NCBI GenBank assembly: GCA_023378805.1
Contig: JAMCSQ010000009.1
Span: forward strand, 1 to 9,804
Direction: 5' to 3'
Origin: Candidatus Parvarchaeota archaeon
GTDB lineage: Archaea > Nanobdellota > Nanobdellia > Parvarchaeales > Parvarchaeaceae
Length of the DNA: 9,804 nt
Part shown: piece after piece, positions 6,171-9,804 of the stretch
Position numbering within the stretch: position 1 is the first letter of the stretch
Layout: each line of letters opens with the position of its first letter
Made by a program: the position numbers and the translations under genes
Notes under the pieces: model-generated
Told to the model about the DNA's origin: nothing
Seen by the model: only the letters and a program-made list of their open reading frames with translations
Database searches by the model: none

Positions 6171-7190
6171 TTAGTAAGGCATAAAGCTTTCTCCAAGGCT
6201 TTGAAGTAAATCGGTCTGCCTTTCAAAGTATTCTCTTGCGTTTTTGAATCTTTCAGTCAAATTTTGGATAACTGCATTTTTCAAATCAAGCGGATGTATT
6301 TTCTTTTCAGTGTATAACTTTACCATTTGTTCTGGAGATTCTATTATTATGTCCCCACCGAATTTTGTCTCTCTTTCTATTTTCAGATTACCATCATTTG
6401 GCAGTATGAAAAAGTTAACTATTTGGACTATAAAGTTGTCTTCAACTACTCCCTCTGGACAGTACCCATTAAGTATTTTCTTCTTTATTGATTCTTCGGA
6501 ATCGTATATCTTAATATTACTTTCTGGAACAGAAGAAGACATTTTTGTCCCAGGCCCGCGTATTGATGCTATAAGAGGAGTTAATACTTCCACTCTTTTT
6601 CTGTAACCCAGCTTTTCTAAGTATTCCCTTGCATATGCAAGTATATGCCTTTGATCCATACCGCCTAGCTGTATATCGACATCTAAATATTCTTCGTCTA
6701 AAGTCTGCATAAGCGGGTATATTATTTCACTTACCTTTGGATTTTTCATCCTTGTAACTTCTGAAGCTGCATGAATAGCTTTCTCAATGGTAGTAAACGT
6801 AGAAAGCTTTAACAGATCAGAAACGTAAGGCTGGCTCAATTCAAAATCAGATCCTCTGATAAATTCTGGTATTCTCTCCCAGTCAAATGCAAGTTCTATA
6901 CATTTTTTTGTGTAATCAACTCGTTTATCTAACTCTTCCCATTTTGATTTCAGATCATCCAATGCGGCATGCAAATCTGCTATCAGTATCTTTGTATGTA
7001 TACCTGCTTTTTCAAAATCAAAAAGTTTGCCTAATGCGACAAGGTGACCCAGGTGTATTGAACCAGTTGGGGCTCTGCCTATGTAAACAGAAAGTGGTTT
7101 CCCTTCATTAAGTAAAGTTCGCAGCTCTTCAAGAGTTATTATTTCAAGAGTGTTTCGCTTTATTAAATTTAAACGTTCTTCAGTATCCAT
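6171..7190 (-). CDS. tyrS: Tyrosyl-tRNA synthetase, archaeal type
   Basis: Class Ic aminoacyl-tRNA synthetase that charges tRNA-Tyr. Using the ATG at 7188-7190 it is 339 residues and aligns by eye with the M. jannaschii enzyme (about 306 residues) over nearly its full length. Signatures: VYIGRAPTGSIHLGH (35-49) with HLGH as HIGH motif, LIADLHA (69-75), IIYPLMQ (156-162), GGMDQRH (176-182) and KMSSS (216-220). Expected tyrosine-recognition residues are present: Y36, Y158, Q162, D165 and Q180. HPLDLKN (299-305) retains the C-terminal Asp used by the archaeal enzyme for anticodon reading. TrpRS is ruled out by this binding set. A second ATG at 7194-7196 would add two residues; the downstream one is preferred because a TATA box lies 25-26 bases upstream and the N-terminus then matches family members. 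It is divergent from mre11 and followed 2 bases later by the thioesterase. Confidence 0.96.
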   Translation of the reverse strand: MDTEERLNLIKRNTLEIITLEELRTLLNEGKPLSVYIGRAPTGSIHLGHLVALGKLFDFEKAGIHTKILIADLHAALDDLKSKWEELDKRVDYTKKCIELAFDWERIPEFIRGSDFELSQPYVSDLLKLSTFTTIEKAIHAASEVTRMKNPKVSEIIYPLMQTLDEEYLDVDIQLGGMDQRHILAYAREYLEKLGYRKRVEVLTPLIASIRGPGTKMSSSVPESNIKIYDSEESIKKKILNGYCPEGVVEDNFIVQIVNFFILPNDGNLKIERETKFGGDIIIESPEQMVKLYTEKKIHPLDLKNAVIQNLTERFKNAREYFERQTDLLQSLGESFMPY

Positions 7191-7208
7191 AAACATATAA
7201 TTAAATTA

Positions 7209-7222
7209 GGATATATATACAT
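7209..7222 (-). promoter_or_regulatory. TATA box of the tyrS-thioesterase operon
   Basis: The minus strand reads GTATATATAT (7211-7220), centred 25-26 bases before the second of two adjacent tyrS ATG codons and about 20 bases before the first. There is no SD upstream of either ATG. This favours a leaderless message beginning at the second ATG. Confidence 0.55.
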
Positions 7223-7254
7223 TATTAACAAAGTAGCAGGCAACTAATAAAATA

Positions 7255-7267
7255 AGTTTTAATTTAT
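7255..7267 (+). promoter_or_regulatory. Candidate TATA box of mre11-rad50
   Basis: The plus strand reads GTTTTAATTTATG, centred about 25 bases before the mre11 ATG at 7286. No SD-like sequence precedes that ATG, the last bases being only A and T apart from one C. A leaderless start is likely. It is separate from the tyrS box 40 bases away on the other strand. Confidence 0.45.
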
Positions 7268-7285
7268 GCAATAACAATAATAAAA

Positions 7286-8464
7286 ATGAAATTCATGCAT
7301 GTTGGGGATACCCATATTGGACAAGTATACAAAAATGATACAAGAAATAATGACATAAAAGAAGCATTTATACAAATGGTGGATTATGCTATATCCGAAA
7401 AAATAGAGTTCATTGTGCATTCCGGAGATCTTTTTGACTCAGGTAACCCTCCATTGGATTCGCTTTTATTTGTAACAGATGAATTAAACAGACTAAAAAC
7501 TGCCGGGATACCTTTATTTATAATACCTGGATCACACGACGTTGGTGTAGGAGAAGAGGAAAGTATTATAGAACTTTTTCACAGAAACAACCTTCTTACA
7601 AACCTAAACTCCAAAAAATACATTGAATTCGGAGAAAATGTGAATCTTAAAGGTGAAAAATATAAAAACGCATTTATATGCGGAGTAAAAGGCAAGAGAA
7701 GCAAAGTAGAAGATGAAATATTTAAAAAATTAAAAATAGAAATAGATAATTCGGCATTCATTAAAATTTTTGTATTTCATCACACCATTTCATATCTTGG
7801 AGAAAAATTTAAGGATCTTGAAACAGAAAGCCTGCCAAAAGGATTTGATTACTACGCTGCAGGCCACTGGCATGGACATAGAGAAAACATAAAATATGAC
7901 AGAGGAGTAATACAGTACCCGGGTTCACTTGAATATTGCGACGAAAAAGAAATAGTTGACAATCCAAACAGGGGATTTTTTATAATATCATATGACAAAG
8001 CAGGTATAACCTCTATAGAATACAAAATAATAAAAACAAGAGATAAACAGGTTTTCACAATAAATGCTGACAATAAAAAAGCTACGGAGTTAGAGAATGA
8101 AATAATTAACAAGCTAAAGAAAAACGACGGAGTCATACTTGTTGTAAAATTAGAGGGTCAGTTAACTGATAAGGCCTCCGATGTCAACATTGTAAAGATT
8201 AAAAAAATAGGATACGAACTTGGTTATTCATACATAAGTATAAACAAATCAAAGTTAAATGACAAAGACACAGATATACAAGAAGACGAAATAAAAACAA
8301 AGGAATTGCCCACCATAGAATACGAATTTCTTAAAAAGAAAGGTTATAATGAAAAGGAAATAAAAATTGCAAGATACTTAATAGATTCTCTTGGAGAAAG
8401 CGCTGACGACATAAAAAAGGAGGTTGAAAAACTATTTTATTCACATGATAATATCCAAAATTAA
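7286..8464 (+). CDS. mre11: DNA double-strand break repair nuclease Mre11
   Basis: Manganese-dependent nuclease of the Mre11-Rad50 end-processing complex, with 3'-5' exonuclease and endonuclease activity. 392 residues, slightly shorter than the 426 of P. furiosus. Metallophosphoesterase motifs in order: GDTH (7-10; D8, H10), HSGDLFDSG (45-53; D48), PGSHD (81-85; H84), VFHHT (163-167; H165 the likely ligand) and GHWHGH (193-198; H194, H196), with YPGSLEY (211-217) closing the nuclease domain. The rest is a capping domain and a lysine/glutamate-rich C-terminus expected to bind the Rad50 coiled-coil base. The motif that normally reads GNHD is GSHD here. The first ATG is chosen because MKFMHVGDTH fits the family N-terminus and a TATA-like box is correctly placed. 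Overlaps rad50 by 20 bases in a different frame. Confidence 0.95.
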   Translation: MKFMHVGDTHIGQVYKNDTRNNDIKEAFIQMVDYAISEKIEFIVHSGDLFDSGNPPLDSLLFVTDELNRLKTAGIPLFIIPGSHDVGVGEEESIIELFHRNNLLTNLNSKKYIEFGENVNLKGEKYKNAFICGVKGKRSKVEDEIFKKLKIEIDNSAFIKIFVFHHTISYLGEKFKDLETESLPKGFDYYAAGHWHGHRENIKYDRGVIQYPGSLEYCDEKEIVDNPNRGFFIISYDKAGITSIEYKIIKTRDKQVFTINADNKKATELENEIINKLKKNDGVILVVKLEGQLTDKASDVNIVKIKKIGYELGYSYISINKSKLNDKDTDIQEDEIKTKELPTIEYEFLKKKGYNEKEIKIARYLIDSLGESADDIKKEVEKLFYSHDNIQN

Positions 8465-9804
8465 GCTTGAGAATATTAGGAGCCATCACAAAACTGAAAT
8501 ACCATTTGAGAATGGCATAAACGTAATAACCGGTAACACCGGCAGCGGTAAATCCTCCATATTAATGTCAGTAGAATATGCACTTTTCGGAAAGATTGGA
8601 GAAGGAAAAGAAGAAGGAAAAATGCTGCTAAGAAGGAATTCTTCGGAAGGAGAAATAAAGATAAAGATAAAAAACGGCAATGATGAATATGAAATAAGCA
8701 GGGGTTTAAAGCGAGTTAATGATTCCGTAAGAAACGACGATTCAAAAAATTACATAAACAAAAACAATAAACGAATAGATCTTCAAAACAGGGCATCTGA
8801 TATAAATTCTTATGTAAACAAACTATTAAAAATAGAATCAGAAAACCCTCTGGAAACATTTGAAACCATAACATACATTAAACAGGACGAACTGAAAACA
8901 CTAATATTTGAAACTGGCCAGTACAAACAAGAGTACATAGACAGTCTTTTACAGCTTAACAAATATCTAAATGTTTACGACAGTACAAAGGAAATTATAA
9001 ATAAAATAAAAAACGAGATAGAAATAGATAAAAAAGAACTGGAATTAAGTATTGACCAAAATGACATAATAAAGATAGAAAACAAAATATACGAAAATGA
9101 AAGTAAAATAAAAAGCTTAGAAGAAGAAGCAACAAATAACGAAATTCTTTTGAATAACAAGATAATACAGAAAAACCAGAAGGAAGGCGAGCTCCAATTT
9201 GAGAGAGATAAAAAAATAAAATTTGAAAAAGCTTCGACTGAAATTAAAATAAAGGAGAATGAAAAGACTAAGCTTGGAATTGAAAAAACAAGAATTGCAC
9301 AAAAAATGGAGGAAACCGGCAAAAACGTCAGATCGGTAGAAAAATCCAAAAAAGATGAGATTGAAAAAACGATTAATGACCTTGAAAAGCAAAATAAACT
9401 GGAAGATGAAAGCATTAAAAAACTATATGAAAAATTCTTCCAGATAGAATATTCATACAAAAAAACTAAAAATGAAAGTAGTGAACTTGAAAAAGAAATA
9501 GAAAATGAGAATAAAACATTAAATCAAATAAATAGGGAGCAAGAGGAACTTGACAAGCAGATTAAAAACATAAGTGAAATAGAAAATAAAGAAGAGCTCG
9601 TCGGCAGAGTTTATGAATTAAATAATTTAATAAAAGACCTGAAAAAAGAACGTTCACAATCGATTGAAAAAGGAGTTTGTATCATATGTGGAAACGGGAT
9701 AACAGATAAAACCCATCTAGAAACGGAATACTCAAGCAGGATAAGGAGATACGAAAATGAGATAGAGAGATTGACAAATATTGCAGATAGCATCAAATAT
9801 GATA
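8445..9804 (+). CDS. rad50: DNA double-strand break repair ATPase Rad50, 3' end outside window
   Basis: ABC/SMC-type ATPase that clamps DNA and drives Mre11. 453 codons are visible, about the first half. The N-terminus MIISKIKLENIRSH is typical. Walker A is GNTGSGKSS (30-38) with K36; the Q-loop glutamine is Q147 in YIKQDEL (144-150). From about 175 the sequence is a lysine/glutamate-rich coiled coil. The zinc-hook CxxC is at C412-C415 (VCIICGNG), where two Rad50 molecules join by shared zinc. The hook position is close to the roughly 440 of P. furiosus, so the protein should be of ordinary archaeal size, with the returning coil, signature motif and Walker B beyond the window. The ATG at 8445 lies inside the end of mre11; GGAGGT occurs 20 bases before it, too far for a standard SD, so coupling to mre11 translation is likely. 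The coding strand is very A-rich. Confidence 0.96.
   Translation, partial: MIISKIKLENIRSHHKTEIPFENGINVITGNTGSGKSSILMSVEYALFGKIGEGKEEGKMLLRRNSSEGEIKIKIKNGNDEYEISRGLKRVNDSVRNDDSKNYINKNNKRIDLQNRASDINSYVNKLLKIESENPLETFETITYIKQDELKTLIFETGQYKQEYIDSLLQLNKYLNVYDSTKEIINKIKNEIEIDKKELELSIDQNDIIKIENKIYENESKIKSLEEEATNNEILLNNKIIQKNQKEGELQFERDKKIKFEKASTEIKIKENEKTKLGIEKTRIAQKMEETGKNVRSVEKSKKDEIEKTINDLEKQNKLEDESIKKLYEKFFQIEYSYKKTKNESSELEKEIENENKTLNQINREQEELDKQIKNISEIENKEELVGRVYELNNLIKDLKKERSQSIEKGVCIICGNGITDKTHLETEYSSRIRRYENEIERLTNIADSIKYD

Noticed and set aside
6171..7196. Tryptophanyl-tRNA synthetase
   Set aside because: The Tyr-binding set (Y36, Y158, Q162, D165, Q180) and collinearity with archaeal TyrRS favour TyrRS.
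8975..9460. Minus-strand 161-residue, very hydrophobic frame opposite rad50
   Set aside because: The complement of Lys/Glu/Ile-rich coiled-coil codons automatically reads as Phe/Leu/Ser/Ile, imitating a membrane protein. No promoter or SD is seen.
1..9804. tRNA, rRNA, CRISPR array, insertion sequence, riboswitch or long repeat
   Set aside because: Reading both strands I found no cloverleaf, spaced direct repeats, terminal inverted repeats or transposase motifs; no intergenic gap exceeds 130 bases.

Overview
The window is an AT-rich stretch of archaeal chromosome carrying information-processing and DNA-repair genes. The archaeal assignment rests on four things: RpoH, an RNA polymerase subunit that bacteria lack; a large polymerase subunit B split into two genes in the order rpoH-rpoB2-rpoB1; a compact archaeal/eukaryotic-type tyrosyl-tRNA synthetase with KMSSS; and Mre11-Rad50 plus archaeal RNase HII. 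TATA-like boxes lie about 25 bases before several start codons. Very short gaps, gene overlaps, a stunted Dph2 gene and divergent polymerase motifs would suit a small-genome lineage such as DPANN, but that placement is inference only.

Layout: (1) 1-3173, minus strand: rpoH, rpoB2 and rpoB1, with rpoB1 running off the left edge. The genes are 1 base apart or overlap by ATGA, and each has a Shine-Dalgarno match. (2) 3303-4748, minus strand: nth (endonuclease III), then an unrecognised multi-pass membrane protein. (3) 4807-5784, plus strand: a 106-codon gene resembling only the first domain of Dph2, whose stop codon is immediately followed by the start of rnhB (RNase HII). (4) 5767-7196, minus strand: tyrS followed 2 bases later by a hotdog-fold thioesterase, whose end overlaps the end of rnhB by 18 bases. 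(5) 7286-9804, plus strand: mre11 and rad50, overlapping by 20 bases, with rad50 running off the right edge.

The genes group into transcription (B subunits plus RpoH), translation (TyrRS, possibly the diphthamide remnant) and genome maintenance (EndoIII, RNase HII, Mre11-Rad50). Two divergent gene pairs (nth/dph2 and tyrS/mre11) have compact intergenic promoters that look leaderless, while genes inside the rpo operon use SD sequences. There is no intergenic gap over 130 bases. I see no tRNA, rRNA, CRISPR array, insertion sequence or obvious new multigene system. The most notable points are the Dph2 stub in front of rnhB, substitutions at usually invariant positions of the RNA polymerase B subunits, and the overlapping divergent TATA boxes.
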